From CAXWPM01 sp965206125 (lineage in GTDB: Bacteria > Acidobacteriota > Terriglobia > 20CM-2-55-15): 64,000 nucleotides of DNA. Shown in pieces: positions 26,154-36,400 of this stretch; position 1 is the stretch's first letter, and the number at the start of each line of letters is the position of its first letter. The notes beneath the pieces were generated by a model, which saw nothing but the letters and a program-made list of their open reading frames with translations, was not told the origin of the DNA and ran no database searches. A program made the position numbers and the translations under genes. Location of the stretch: NCBI GenBank assembly GCA_965206125.1, contig CBDBIN010000042.1:1-64000 (forward strand), written 5' to 3'.

Positions 26154-27518
26154 TCATTGATAGGACGCCGCGATGCGAGCCAACCGCTGCTGGATCGCAT
26201 CCTCGGGTAGCCACAGGCCGCGCACCATAACCCCGGACCGATACTTGAGATTGCCGACGTCTTCCAGCGGGTTCCGCTCGACCAGCAACAGGTCCGCGCG
26301 GCCACCCTCAACGACGGTCCCGAACTTGTCCCTTTCCTGGAAATACAAACCTACGTTCGCCGTTCCCGACTTCAGGATTTCGTAAGGGGACAGGCCGGCC
26401 TCGGCCATGACCGCGAGCTCGCGGTGAATCGAAAATCCCGGCACGCTGAACTGCTGTGGCGCATCGGTCCCCATCAGAATCCGGACACCGCCGTCACCCA
26501 GAGCCTTGAGGATCCGCATCCGATTGTCGACGATCCTCCGTGCAACGTCCGGATCGAAGCCCGGAGCAGCGAGACGGGCCTCGTGCTGCCGCGCCCATTG
26601 GGCCAGCATCGCCGGCGGCATGTACCCAAGCTCGGGGTAGGCGGTCAGCGCCTCGACGCTACGGGCACCCATGATCGTCTCCCAGAGCGCCATCGTCGGC
26701 ACCACCCAGACACCGGCAGCCCGGGTTCGCTCCACGATGTCGGCCACTTCGGCGTCGGCGAGGGGACCCCGGCCGCCGTTCAGGTACTCGACATATCCGT
26801 CGAGGTGATCGATCGTCTGCTGTCCCATCTCGATCGCGTGCGCCAAGCCGACATCGGCGGGCACATGACCGCCGAAGGAAATCCCGAGTTCGTCGGCCGT
26901 GGCGGCCATCGCATCGTACTCGGCCAGGGTCAGGCCGGGATGCACCTTCAACAGGTCCCAGCCCTCCCCGACCTGCGTCCGCACCTTCTCGGCTGCCTGT
27001 TCCGGGGATTCGACGGAATCGCCGTTGAAGCTGGGACCCGCCAGGTAGAGGTTGGGCGCGATCAACTCGCCCGAACTCGCCCGGTTGCGAAGCTCCAGTT
27101 GCCCTTCGTAGCCCAGCATCCCGCGCACGGTCGTGATCCCGTTTGCCAGGTACATGAACAGGACCGACTCGGTGAACTCCTCCGACTCTGTAGGCGGCGG
27201 GATATGGCCGTGCATCTCTGCCAGCCCCGGCATCAGGTACTTCCCGTCCCCGTCGACCAAAACGGCGCCGTCGGGTATGTCCGCTTCGGATGCGGGTCCG
27301 ACCGACACGATCCTGCCGCCGGACACGATAACGGTCTGGTCCGCCAACACGCGGTCGGCATCCATGGGGATCACGTTCACACCGAGAAACGCGACCGGCA
27401 GCTCCACAGAATCGAGTGGTACATCCGAGGCCGGTTCGGGTGGAGCGTTGCACGAATAAAGAGAAAGAATCGCGATCAGGACTAGCGTGGTCTTCGGAAG
27501 ACGAAGGGCATTCTTCAT
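26154..27518 (-). CDS. Metal-dependent amidohydrolase, lipoprotein
   Basis: The 454-residue protein has a signal with lipobox YSCN (Cys about residue 23). The amidohydrolase TIM-barrel core shows the metal ligands HGH (AEMHGHIPPP), the Lys of LLKVHPG, His in GGHVPA and in DHLDG, and Asp in GTDAPQ. The N- and C-terminal beta-sandwich strands (DGDGKYLMPGL, GGRADLLLVERNPLEDV) are intact. This subgroup includes imidazolonepropionase/prolidase-like enzymes; the substrate is unknown. The gene is 11 bases downstream of the membrane-protein gene. Confidence 0.9.
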   Translation of the reverse strand: MKNALRLPKTTLVLIAILSLYSCNAPPEPASDVPLDSVELPVAFLGVNVIPMDADRVLADQTVIVSGGRIVSVGPASEADIPDGAVLVDGDGKYLMPGLAEMHGHIPPPTESEEFTESVLFMYLANGITTVRGMLGYEGQLELRNRASSGELIAPNLYLAGPSFNGDSVESPEQAAEKVRTQVGEGWDLLKVHPGLTLAEYDAMAATADELGISFGGHVPADVGLAHAIEMGQQTIDHLDGYVEYLNGGRGPLADAEVADIVERTRAAGVWVVPTMALWETIMGARSVEALTAYPELGYMPPAMLAQWARQHEARLAAPGFDPDVARRIVDNRMRILKALGDGGVRILMGTDAPQQFSVPGFSIHRELAVMAEAGLSPYEILKSGTANVGLYFQERDKFGTVVEGGRADLLLVERNPLEDVGNLKYRSGVMVRGLWLPEDAIQQRLARIAASYQ

Positions 27519-27529
27519 AGCGTATTCAC

Positions 27530-28405
27530 TCAGGCTTCATTCGGGACGAGCCGTATGTAGGAGGTCGCTGGGGCAACTCCGAGTAATCCCGTGACGAAAT
27601 GGTACATGGCGAACAGTTCCAGCGCGAAGGGAATGTAGCCTCCGTAACCCAGGAGCGGCATCTCGAAGACCCGAAGGAAGTCTACAAAAGGAATCTGGTA
27701 AATCCACTTGGGATATGAATAGAAATTCCACATCTCCCAGAAGAACCCGCAGACGACGGAACCGGTCGCCAGTGCCAGCCAGGGACGCCACTCGCCGCGC
27801 GCGGCCTCGCGGATCAGCGATCGGCTTCCCAGGCGGTCGTTCAACGGATCGAGGATGCAGAACAACGAGACCCATACGAGCGGAAAGAAGTAGCGGGGCC
27901 AGGTAAGCAACAAAGCGAGCATGGCGACGCCCGCAAGAAGGACAACGTAGCGAAAGCCCGCCCCGATAGCGCTGGGGCTTCGCGGACCGAGGCGCCGGAT
28001 CGGGCCGAATGTAGCCGCCAGCTCTCCGGTACCGAATACAGCGGGCATCACGGTCGAAAAGCTCACCGATGCCAATACGATGTACTCGAGATCGGTGAAG
28101 GCGGACCGGCCCTCGTAGAACCAGTTTGCCGTCCGCCAGTTGATCGCCTCAAACAACCACCATGCCGGCGCCGAGACCAGGAAAAGCCCGACGTAGCCCG
28201 TCCGGCTTCGCGTCCACAGCGAAGTACCGGTCCGGTAGTACGCCGCGGCGTCGACGGTGAGGCAATACCCCAGCCAGAGGGGGAAGAAACCCCAGTGGCT
28301 GCGCATCCCGGACAGCGACCAGTTGAGTGCCCAGAATACTGCCACCAGGGCCAGCCCGGCCCAGCCCCGAAATGGCCACCGTGTATTGGGAATAGGCGAA
28401 TCCAT
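27530..28405 (-). CDS. Polytopic membrane protein, unknown function
   Basis: The 291-residue product has about seven or eight hydrophobic helices (first at about residues 15-32: LALVAVFWALNWSL) and many Trp/Tyr at helix ends. Near the C-terminus are conserved-looking aromatic motifs FFWEMWNFYSYPKWIYQ and a final helix pair. I do not recognise the family, though similar proteins occur in Acidobacteriota. It is probably co-transcribed with the amidohydrolase lipoprotein. Confidence 0.75.
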   Translation of the reverse strand: MDSPIPNTRWPFRGWAGLALVAVFWALNWSLSGMRSHWGFFPLWLGYCLTVDAAAYYRTGTSLWTRSRTGYVGLFLVSAPAWWLFEAINWRTANWFYEGRSAFTDLEYIVLASVSFSTVMPAVFGTGELAATFGPIRRLGPRSPSAIGAGFRYVVLLAGVAMLALLLTWPRYFFPLVWVSLFCILDPLNDRLGSRSLIREAARGEWRPWLALATGSVVCGFFWEMWNFYSYPKWIYQIPFVDFLRVFEMPLLGYGGYIPFALELFAMYHFVTGLLGVAPATSYIRLVPNEA

Positions 28406-28527
28406 GTCTCCGCGGCCATTGTCGCACTACAAGAGGTGGGGGAACAGGGGAGGGAGCTTCAGCCGGGACTCGAGGCGATCGTGAAAAACGTCGAAGGGGC
28501 CTGAACACCAGGTGGCACGAATTGCGG

Positions 28528-29502
28528 TCAGTGGACGATGATCACCGTCTCCGGAAAGAAAGCTTTCCAGGCAAACCAGTACGACAGGCGGGACGGAATT
28601 TCCTGAAGGGACTCGAGACCAGGGCCGACCTCGGGGGCCTGCCGGGGAAGACCGGTGAGGCCGTCCCACTCTTCACGGGACAGGCGATCCACGAGTGTCA
28701 TCCGACCATCCGTGACGGCCCCGCTCGTCAGTATCCGCTGCGCAGCGTGGAACACCTTGGCGCCGGTGCCGTCGTTGAGGCGGACGATGACTATCGGGTG
28801 TCGGCCAGCGACGGACATCACGACGGGGCTGGCCTTGAGCGCGGCGATGACGACCGAGTAGTGGCGCCCCTCGAGTTCGAATCCGAGTACCAGTTCCTTG
28901 GCACCGACATCATCGAGCTTGACGTGGGTCCGGCCCGTAATCCCCATGCGGGTGCTCCTCTGGTAGGCCGCCGACTCGTTGCGCAGACCGACCACGCCAC
29001 CCGAAGTTCTCTTCGACAGGACCTCGGTCTCGGGATAGGCCTCCACCCATTGTTTCCAGCTCATCATGGTGGCCGGGTAAACATCCAGGTACGCGCCCTG
29101 CATTTCGCCGCGGATGGCACGGCCGGCCAGCTGGGACCACCAGGATTCGGTCTCGCGGTCGTAGAGTACGAGGTTTTCGCGCCAGAGCATGCCGCTGTTG
29201 CCGAACATCAGTTCGCGGCCCCTGGCCAGACGCACATAGACAGCCCCCGAGTAACAGAGTGGGCACCAGGTAACGACGATCGGCTTTCCTCCGATCCGGT
29301 CGTTGACGATCTCGTATCGGTTGAGGAGCCATGTCGAATAGGCTCGCGTAACCGCCCCGTCGGAAACCCCGATAATCATCTCTTCGGGCTCCATGAAGGT
29401 GGCAGTCGACGCCCCAACGAACGGCGGGTTGTCTATCGTGGGGACTGCGTCCTTGGGGACGCTGCGAACAGCGCTGCTGCCCTCAATCCAGACTCGCTCC
29501 AT
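28528..29502 (-). CDS. DUF3179 domain protein
   Basis: The 324-residue protein matches DUF3179 by PPFVGAS near the N-terminus, VVTWCPLCYSGAVYVR (a conserved CPLC knuckle) and FGNSGMLWRENLVLYDRETESWWSQL. No export signal is evident, unlike some members. The biochemical role is not established. It is leftward, 122 bases upstream of the membrane-protein gene. The start ATG 29502 follows CCGGAG. Confidence 0.88.
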   Translation of the reverse strand: MERVWIEGSSAVRSVPKDAVPTIDNPPFVGASTATFMEPEEMIIGVSDGAVTRAYSTWLLNRYEIVNDRIGGKPIVVTWCPLCYSGAVYVRLARGRELMFGNSGMLWRENLVLYDRETESWWSQLAGRAIRGEMQGAYLDVYPATMMSWKQWVEAYPETEVLSKRTSGGVVGLRNESAAYQRSTRMGITGRTHVKLDDVGAKELVLGFELEGRHYSVVIAALKASPVVMSVAGRHPIVIVRLNDGTGAKVFHAAQRILTSGAVTDGRMTLVDRLSREEWDGLTGLPRQAPEVGPGLESLQEIPSRLSYWFAWKAFFPETVIIVH

Positions 29503-29811
29503 GCGTTCTCCGGAGGTTTCGCTTTAGTTGGGAGATGATCGGGCGAGGCAAGCTGCCCGATCCGCCATTGCAGTTAAGATCCCCAGGAAGGCAGCTGAAA
29601 CCGGAAGGCTGCGCGATCCATCACTCAACCTCAATAGAACACAGTCAGCTGGCCACAACAAGCTACTTTACAGGAAACCCATCTATTTCTCTAATCGCAG
29701 GCCAATCCGGCGCCGCGGGGGAAGGCGGAGCGGTCACTTCAGGCGCAAAGGCTTGGCTTCGACTCGTCTGGGCTATGAGATTCCTTGCCGGCGTTATTCC
29801 ACCACAGGCTG
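29503..29811. other. Intergenic region, no gene seen
   Basis: About 310 bases between the end of the kinase-LytTR gene and the DUF3179 start. A short hairpin (ATCGGGC at about 29536 with GCCCGAT) could end the signalling operon's message. Short open frames here do not resemble proteins. Confidence 0.5.
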
Positions 29812-31446
29812 CTAAAGCAACGGTTTCAAGCGCGCATAACCAGACCGACTGACGGGAAGCTCCGTCCCATCGGAAAGAACGGCTACACGGCTGTCCTTCG
29901 CCAGCAGTTCTATCCGGGAGAGCCGGTCCAGGTTCAGGATGTAGGACCGATGGATGCGGACGAAACTCCGGGGATCGAGTAGCGATTCCATTACCGCCAT
30001 CGTGTCCTGCTTCAGGTACGTCTGCCCCGAACTCTTAATCGACACGTAGTCGTCCTGCGCTTCGATGTAATCGATGCGTTCGACCGGGATCACATGAACC
30101 CGAGAGCCGTCCCGGACAAGAACCCGTTCCGCCGGTGAGCGTCGGGACCGCTCGTCGGACATCAAGCCGGCGATGTTTTGATCCCCGCCCGAACCCATCC
30201 GGGAGGCTACGCGAGAGATGGCCTGGTCCAGGCGATCCTTGCTGAACGGTTTCAGCAGATAGTCGACTGCATGGACTTCGAACGCCTCCAGAGCGTACTG
30301 ATCGTAGGCCGTCGCAAAGATGACGGCAACATCACTCTCGAGCAGTTCGAGCACTTCAAATCCGGTAAGTTTCGGCATTTGAATGTCGAGAAACACGAGG
30401 TCCGGCTCGAGTTCAGCGACAGCTTTCACGGCTTCGAACCCGTTCGCACACTCTCCGATGACATCGATCCGGGGATCGTCGGCAAGGTACTCTCGGAACA
30501 CCCGACGGGCCGGCTCCTCGTCGTCCACAACAAGGGCGCGGATCGGACCTGATGTGGGCGCGCTCTGGAAGGAATCGTGGGGCGCGCGACGCAGAGCTTC
30601 CGACTGAAAATCAAAGTCGCGTTTGACGCGGCCCAGGTCGGCAAGCAAGTCCCCGGCCGACTGATACCTCAGATCGATTCGCTTCTCGAGGGCTTTGCGG
30701 ACGATCTCGCGCAACTCGGTCGGACATTCCGGAACGCGCTCTCCGACGGGCAGCGGCTCGCGGTTCAGAACGGCTTCGAACACGACGGCTGCGGTTCGGC
30801 CGTCGAACGCCCTCTGTCGGCTGATCATTTCGTAAAGCACGGCTCCCAAGGAGAACAGGTCCGCGCGCCTATCGACTTCCTCACCGCGCATCTGTTCGGG
30901 CGCCATATACGGCGCTGTCCCCATCAGGGCGTGCGGTGCCGTCAGAAAGGTCTCGACGTCGGAATCGGCGGGTGACTCCATGGACCGCGCGAGACCGAAA
31001 TCCAACAGCTTTGCCGATCCACGCAGGTCGATGAACACGTTCGCCGGTTTGATATCCCGGTGAACGACGTCCGCGGTGTGAGCGGCGTCAAGGGCGTCGG
31101 CCATCTCGATCGCGAGTTTCAGCACCTCACCGGTACGAAGCTCGTCGCGCGCGATCCGGGCGGCGAGCGTTTCGCCTTCGAGCAGTTCCATCACGATGTA
31201 GGGACGGTCGTCAACGTCCCCCACGTCATAAATCCTACAGATGTTCGGGTGATTCAGCGCCGAGGAGGCTCGGGCCTCCCGCCGAAAACGGTCCAACGCG
31301 GTTCCGTCCTCCATCAGGTGCCCGGGAAGAATCTTGATGGCGACCGGGCGGCCCAGCCGGGTGTCCTCGCCTCGATAGACCTCGCCCATGCCGCCGCTGC
31401 CGAGTTTGTCCTCGACCCTGTAATGCCCAATCCTCCATTCCTTCAC
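29812..31446 (-). CDS. Ser/Thr protein kinase - receiver - LytTR fusion
   Basis: The 544-residue cytosolic protein joins three modules. Residues 8-270: Hanks-type kinase with Gly loop LGSGGMGEVYRG, VAIKIL lysine, HRDIKPAN, DFG and APEQ, all catalytic residues intact. Residues about 300-415: receiver domain with acidic pair VVDDEEP, phospho-acceptor Asp in FLDIQMPK and the Lys in LLKPF. Residues about 435-544: LytTR DNA-binding domain (ERIDYIEAQDDYVSI ... RIHRSYILNLDRLSRIE). It has no transmembrane helix. It overlaps the histidine-kinase gene by four bases, so both His-Asp and Ser/Thr phosphorylation may feed one transcription factor. Confidence 0.93.
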   Translation of the reverse strand: MKEWRIGHYRVEDKLGSGGMGEVYRGEDTRLGRPVAIKILPGHLMEDGTALDRFRREARASSALNHPNICRIYDVGDVDDRPYIVMELLEGETLAARIARDELRTGEVLKLAIEMADALDAAHTADVVHRDIKPANVFIDLRGSAKLLDFGLARSMESPADSDVETFLTAPHALMGTAPYMAPEQMRGEEVDRRADLFSLGAVLYEMISRQRAFDGRTAAVVFEAVLNREPLPVGERVPECPTELREIVRKALEKRIDLRYQSAGDLLADLGRVKRDFDFQSEALRRAPHDSFQSAPTSGPIRALVVDDEEPARRVFREYLADDPRIDVIGECANGFEAVKAVAELEPDLVFLDIQMPKLTGFEVLELLESDVAVIFATAYDQYALEAFEVHAVDYLLKPFSKDRLDQAISRVASRMGSGGDQNIAGLMSDERSRRSPAERVLVRDGSRVHVIPVERIDYIEAQDDYVSIKSSGQTYLKQDTMAVMESLLDPRSFVRIHRSYILNLDRLSRIELLAKDSRVAVLSDGTELPVSRSGYARLKPLL

Positions 31447-32543
31447 GCCCCGGCCTCCTTCCCGACTGCGGGTGGCGCGCTCGACTCGCCGCTTTTTTCC
31501 GCCAGGTAAGGCATCCGAATCTGCACGACGAAACGCTCGGGACGTGAGTCGACGTCCACCCGAGCCCGGCCGTCGAACAGGACATCGATGCGGCCACGAA
31601 CGTTCTCCAGACCGATTCCCCTCTTCGACGGTGCGGGACGTTCCGGATCGCAGTCGTTCTCGACGACGAGCTTCAGGTCATCGCCGATGCGGGAAGCGGC
31701 GAGGTGGACCGTACCGCCCTCGATGAGATGCGCAATCCCATGCTTTACGGCGTTCTCGACAAGGGGTTGCAACAGGAGAGGAGGAACACGGCTGGAAGTC
31801 AGATCAGGATCGATGCGGATGTCGGTGCCGAGGCGTTCCCCAAACCGGACCTGTTCGATCCTGAGGAATTTCTCGACAAGCGCGACCTCATCGGCCAACG
31901 AGATGTCGTCTGCGTTGACATAGCGCAGGCTCTCCCGCAAAAATTCGGCCAGCATGAGACACATTTTCCGGGCGCCGGACGGATCCGAACCGATCAGCGA
32001 ACTCACCGAATTGAGGCTGTTGAACAGGAAGTGCGGGTCAATTTGTGCTTTCAACACCTTCAACTCGACTTCCCGGGCCAGGATCCGGGCCTCAAGCGCG
32101 GCCTTTTCGGCCTCGCCGGATGCCTCGAACGCAATGAACAGGTAGTGCCCGACAACAGAGACCACGTAGATCACGAAGCCCAGGCCGAAGAGCAGGGGAA
32201 TGGCGGAAGCGAACCGATCATCGAGAACGGAAAAACCCAGGGCCTCATTCAGGACCAGTACCCACGCGTTCGCCAGCAGAACCCACAGCGAACTGGTCAC
32301 CACCGCCGTGCCGCCTGCCAGGGCGACAATGCGGGGGAAGCTCTGTTGGCCGAGTGGAAAGGCCCGGCAAATGTACCAGGCGGAAAGGCACATGAAAGCG
32401 AAGACGACCGAAAGCGGCACGGGTATCAAGACGAGTTCGGCGATGTTCGACAGCTCCAACAGCCCGACCAGCAAACCCGCAACGGGCACCCATAGCGTCA
32501 GGTACAACAGCAGTCTTCGGAGTTCTGTGAGGACGGGGTGCAT
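31443..32543 (-). CDS. LytS/AlgZ-type sensor histidine kinase
   Basis: The 366-residue protein has four predicted transmembrane helices in residues 10-150, then a His_kinase domain of the LytS class: the phospho-acceptor His in IDPHFLFNSLNS, the N-box PLVENAVKHGI and a GIGLENVRGR ATP lid. No separate sensor domain is seen, so the signal is probably sensed in the membrane or by the LiaF-like neighbour. It is translationally coupled (ATGA) to the kinase-receiver-LytTR gene, its likely partner. Confidence 0.92.
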   Translation of the reverse strand: MHPVLTELRRLLLYLTLWVPVAGLLVGLLELSNIAELVLIPVPLSVVFAFMCLSAWYICRAFPLGQQSFPRIVALAGGTAVVTSSLWVLLANAWVLVLNEALGFSVLDDRFASAIPLLFGLGFVIYVVSVVGHYLFIAFEASGEAEKAALEARILAREVELKVLKAQIDPHFLFNSLNSVSSLIGSDPSGARKMCLMLAEFLRESLRYVNADDISLADEVALVEKFLRIEQVRFGERLGTDIRIDPDLTSSRVPPLLLQPLVENAVKHGIAHLIEGGTVHLAASRIGDDLKLVVENDCDPERPAPSKRGIGLENVRGRIDVLFDGRARVDVDSRPERFVVQIRMPYLAEKSGESSAPPAVGKEAGA

Positions 32544-32570
32544 GGAGTCGATCCAGCCTACAGGGTGTCG

Positions 32571-33239
32571 CTAGTTCCGCACTTCGACGCCGCCCATCAC
32601 GGCGTATCCCTTGAGCACGAGAGTTTTTTCGGAGCCACCTTTCGGGGGACGCGTCTTGTCGACGACCCCTCCCAGGATGGCGCGAGTTTCGACGCTGACG
32701 CTCCAGTCCTCGGGCACCTTCAGCTGAATTCCGCCCCACATGGTGAAGATATCGATGACTGCAGGCGAATTCACGATCGATGCTTCTCTCAAATCGATCT
32801 CGCAGCCGCCCATGACCGCGGTCAGCTCACCGCCCTGAAAATCCTGGGTACTGCAGTTTCGCTGCACGCCTCCGAGGACGCCGACGTCATTGATTCGATC
32901 GGCGGCTTCGGTCGGCCGGTCACCGCCGAACGCCCTCCACATAACCGCACCACCCATGAAGATGATCGCCAGAGGCCAGAGGTCGCGGACCCTCACTCTG
33001 AAGTAGCCCAGATTCGAGATCAGGAACAGGGCGCCGACGGCGATGAGCATAGACCCGATACCCCGCGAAGAGGGCTCGGTGCTACGTAGCTTGATGATGC
33101 CGAGAACGATGAGGAAAAGCGGCCAGAACCTGAGCGGGTCTTCCACGATGTCTAGAGTGTCGAGCAGCAGCAACACTCCCACGGCGACGACAAGCAGCCC
33201 GACCATCAACTGAGAGGAATCCATCGTCTTCTTAGTCAT
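32571..33239 (-). CDS. LiaF-like membrane protein
   Basis: Starting at ATG 33239 (ribosome site GGGGAGAG), the 222-residue protein has four short hydrophobic helices in residues 8-95 (LMVGLLVVAVGVLLLLDTL, RFWPLFLIVLGI and others) and a C-terminal beta-repeat domain (AVMGGCEIDLREA, MWGGIQLKVPEDW, AILGGVVDKTR) like the extracytoplasmic LiaF/DUF2154 fold. LiaF proteins inhibit envelope-stress two-component systems. It is the first gene of a three-gene leftward operon with the histidine kinase and the LytTR fusion, 27 bases upstream. Confidence 0.85.
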   Translation of the reverse strand: MTKKTMDSSQLMVGLLVVAVGVLLLLDTLDIVEDPLRFWPLFLIVLGIIKLRSTEPSSRGIGSMLIAVGALFLISNLGYFRVRVRDLWPLAIIFMGGAVMWRAFGGDRPTEAADRINDVGVLGGVQRNCSTQDFQGGELTAVMGGCEIDLREASIVNSPAVIDIFTMWGGIQLKVPEDWSVSVETRAILGGVVDKTRPPKGGSEKTLVLKGYAVMGGVEVRN

Positions 33240-33446
33240 GTACTCTCCCCGAATGCGGCCTCGAAGCCGTCCCTTCGGGGTCAGAATAGGCAATCCGGCG
33301 GGTTCCGGCACCTCTTTTTAGGCGAACGACCGCTCCGAACCGGCGAGCGACGCCTCGGAGGGGACCCCCCGGGGGTGGGTGCAAGGCCTGAGGATTTTCC
33401 GGTAGAGTATTTATGTCACAGTCCGTACGGAAAGAAAGGAAGGCCC

Positions 33447-36400
33447 TTGAAACGTATCTCGTCCCCATTGTCCTCGAAGCCGATCCGACTCGGCGGCTTG
33501 CTGTGCATCCTGCTTGCGTCCTTCATGATCGGGGCAACTACTGGCTGCATCATGCTCGAACCACGTGTGGAACCCGAGGATCGGGCGACGGAACCGGAGA
33601 TTTCACGAGTCCGCCTGCTCCCGATGACTTTCGAACAAAACCTGGGCCAGACGAGGGAAGATGTCCACTACCTGGCTCGGGGAGACGGATACAGTCTGTT
33701 CCTCCGTCCCGAGGGCGCCGTGCTCCGGCTGGAGAAGCCCGCCCGGGAGGTGTCCGGACCGATGAAATCCAGCCGAACAGAGGTCCTTCGGATGACGTTG
33801 CTCGGTGCGAACCCGGACGCGGAGGCGGTCGGGCTGGACCGAACCGAGACCAGGTCGCACTATTTCATCGGTAGCGATCCGAGTCGATGGCTGCGGAACG
33901 TACCCGGATACGCCCAGGTTGAATTCCGCGACGTGTACGCGGGAGTCGATGCCCTCTACCGTGGAACCGGAGGGGATCTCGAATACGACTTCATCGTGCA
34001 CCCCGGAGCAGACCCTGCGAACATCCGCCTTCGCATCGACGGAGCCGACCGAGTGTATGTCGATGGCCAAGGGAACCTCGTGTCGGAGTTTGAAGAAGGA
34101 CAGCTCGTCCAGCACCCGCCGACGCTGTACCAGGAAATCGGCGGCGAGCGGCAGATCGTAGGGGGCGGTTACGAGCTCAAAGGCGACGAAGTTCGCTTCA
34201 GCGTCGGTCGTTACGACCCTGAACGTACCCTAATCATTGACCCAATAGTGGCATACTCCACCTACCTGGGCGGGTCCGCCGTCGACACGGCTTTCGAAAT
34301 TGCTGTGGACGGCGACGGCAACGCCTACGTCACCGGGACGACGCTCTCGACCGACTTCCCGACTGCGGAAGCTTTGCAATCCGGCGCCCGCGAGAACGGA
34401 GACGCCTTCATCGCCAAGCTGACACCCGATGGATCGGCCGCGGCTTTTGTCACTTATGTCGGCGGCGACAGCGCCGACGTAGGCCGCGCAATAACCCTGG
34501 ACTCGGTGGGCAACGTATTCATCACAGGGGCGACGGACTCGACGGACTTCCCGCTTCAGGGGGCGATTCAAAACGGATCCGCGGGCTTCTTCGACGTGTT
34601 CATCACCGCGCTGTCTCCCTCCGGAGACCAACTCCTGTACTCCACCTACCTGGGCGGGTCTGGAGATGACATTGGGACCGACATCGCGCTTGACACTCAG
34701 GACAACATCCTGATCACCGGTGAAACCGATTCTCCGTTCTTTCCGACGGCCAATGCCTTCCAGGAACTCGGCCTCGACATCAACGACGCGTTCATAACCA
34801 AGCTGAACGCGCAAGGCACCGGGTTCGTATTTTCGACGTATCTCGGCTTCAGCAGTTCGGGACGTGCCATCGTTGCCGACGAGGACGGCAACGTCTGGGT
34901 CGCCGGTGTGACCTCATCGGGAAACTTTCCCAAGGTAGACCCGATTCAGTCCACGTTCAGGGGCGAATTCGACGGGTTTCTGGCACGATTCGGGCCCACG
35001 GGGGCACTGGAGTTCTCGACGCTCCTCGGGGGCAGCGACATCGATTTGCCCAGCGGCATCGCAATTGAGTCGTCCGAGGCCGTCGTGGTCGTGGGGCAGA
35101 CGTTCTCGACGGATTTTCCGACGGTCGACGCCTTTCAATCGTCATTGGGTGGGGGCGGGGACGTGTTTTTGACCGTCCTTGATGTCCCCGGCAACGCCTG
35201 GTCCTACTCCACCTACCTCGGCGGCTCGGAAACCGACAGCGCCGCTGATGTGGTCGTGGGAATTCAGGGGGGGATCTACGTCACTGGCTCGACGGACTCG
35301 ACCGACTTCCCCACGGTTTCGCCGACCCAGATCGACGCTGATGCACGGGATGTCTTTGTCGCCCGGTTGGCGGCCGGGTCGCATTTGGTTACCTACTCCA
35401 CCTACATCGGAGGATCGGGCGACGATGTCGCGGGTGGCCTGGCTGTCGACAACAACAGGAATTTGTACATTACGGGGTCGACCACATCGACCGATTTTCC
35501 AACATTCGGGCCGTTGCAGTCGGAATCGGCGGGCGACACCGACGCGTTCATCCTACGGATCACTCCCGACCAGACGACGTTCGAGCTCGCCGGCGGCGGC
35601 GCCTCCTTCACGACGCCCGGCGAGGCGGCCACGACCGTTGCCGGCTATTCCCAGGCCATCCCCGATGCGGGCAGTACGACACCGCCGGGGATGGCGATAT
35701 TCAGCTTCCGGAGCGAAGGTGTCGTCGTGAGCGAGGCGAGTGTGCCCGCAACGACGACGCTGCAGACCGGACGGATCTACGCCCAGGTCGGCGGCAGCGT
35801 CAACACGGGTTTGGCGATCGCCAACCCGAATCCAGAGTCGGCCAACGTGTCGTTTTTCTTCACCGACGGGAACGGCACCACGTTCGGCTCCGGCTCGTTT
35901 CCGCTCGAGGCGAACAGCCAGATCGCAAGATTCCTGAACGAGGAACCGTTCAACGGCGGCCCTTTGGTCGACGGCACGTTCACGTTCAGCTCAAGCCTTC
36001 CGGTCGCGGTCGTGGCTCTCCGAGGCTTCACGAACGAACGGTCGGAGTTCCTTACCACAACGCTGCCGGTGACTACCCTCCCGGCAGCCTCGACCGATAC
36101 CATCTTGTTCCCACACTTCGCCGACGGGGGCGGCTGGACGACCCAGATCGTCCTCGTGAACCCGACCGGCGCTCCCCTTTCGGGTTCCGTGGAGTTCCGG
36201 GACACCGGTGAGGGTGAGGTCCGAGGACAACCAGTCGAACTGGCGCTTGCCGACGGGGGCATCGGATCCGATTTCGACTATACGATCCCCTCGCGTTCCT
36301 CCGTGCGCCTGGAGACCGCCAACGTGGGTGCCGTCCAGACCGGATCGGTGCGGATCGTCCCCGATGACGGCAGCCTGACGCCTGCGGGGTTGGCCATATT

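Noticed and set aside
26424..27485. 353-codon plus-strand open frame opposite the amidohydrolase
   Set aside because: The minus strand has all metal-binding motifs and a lipobox; the plus frame is a GC-rich shadow.
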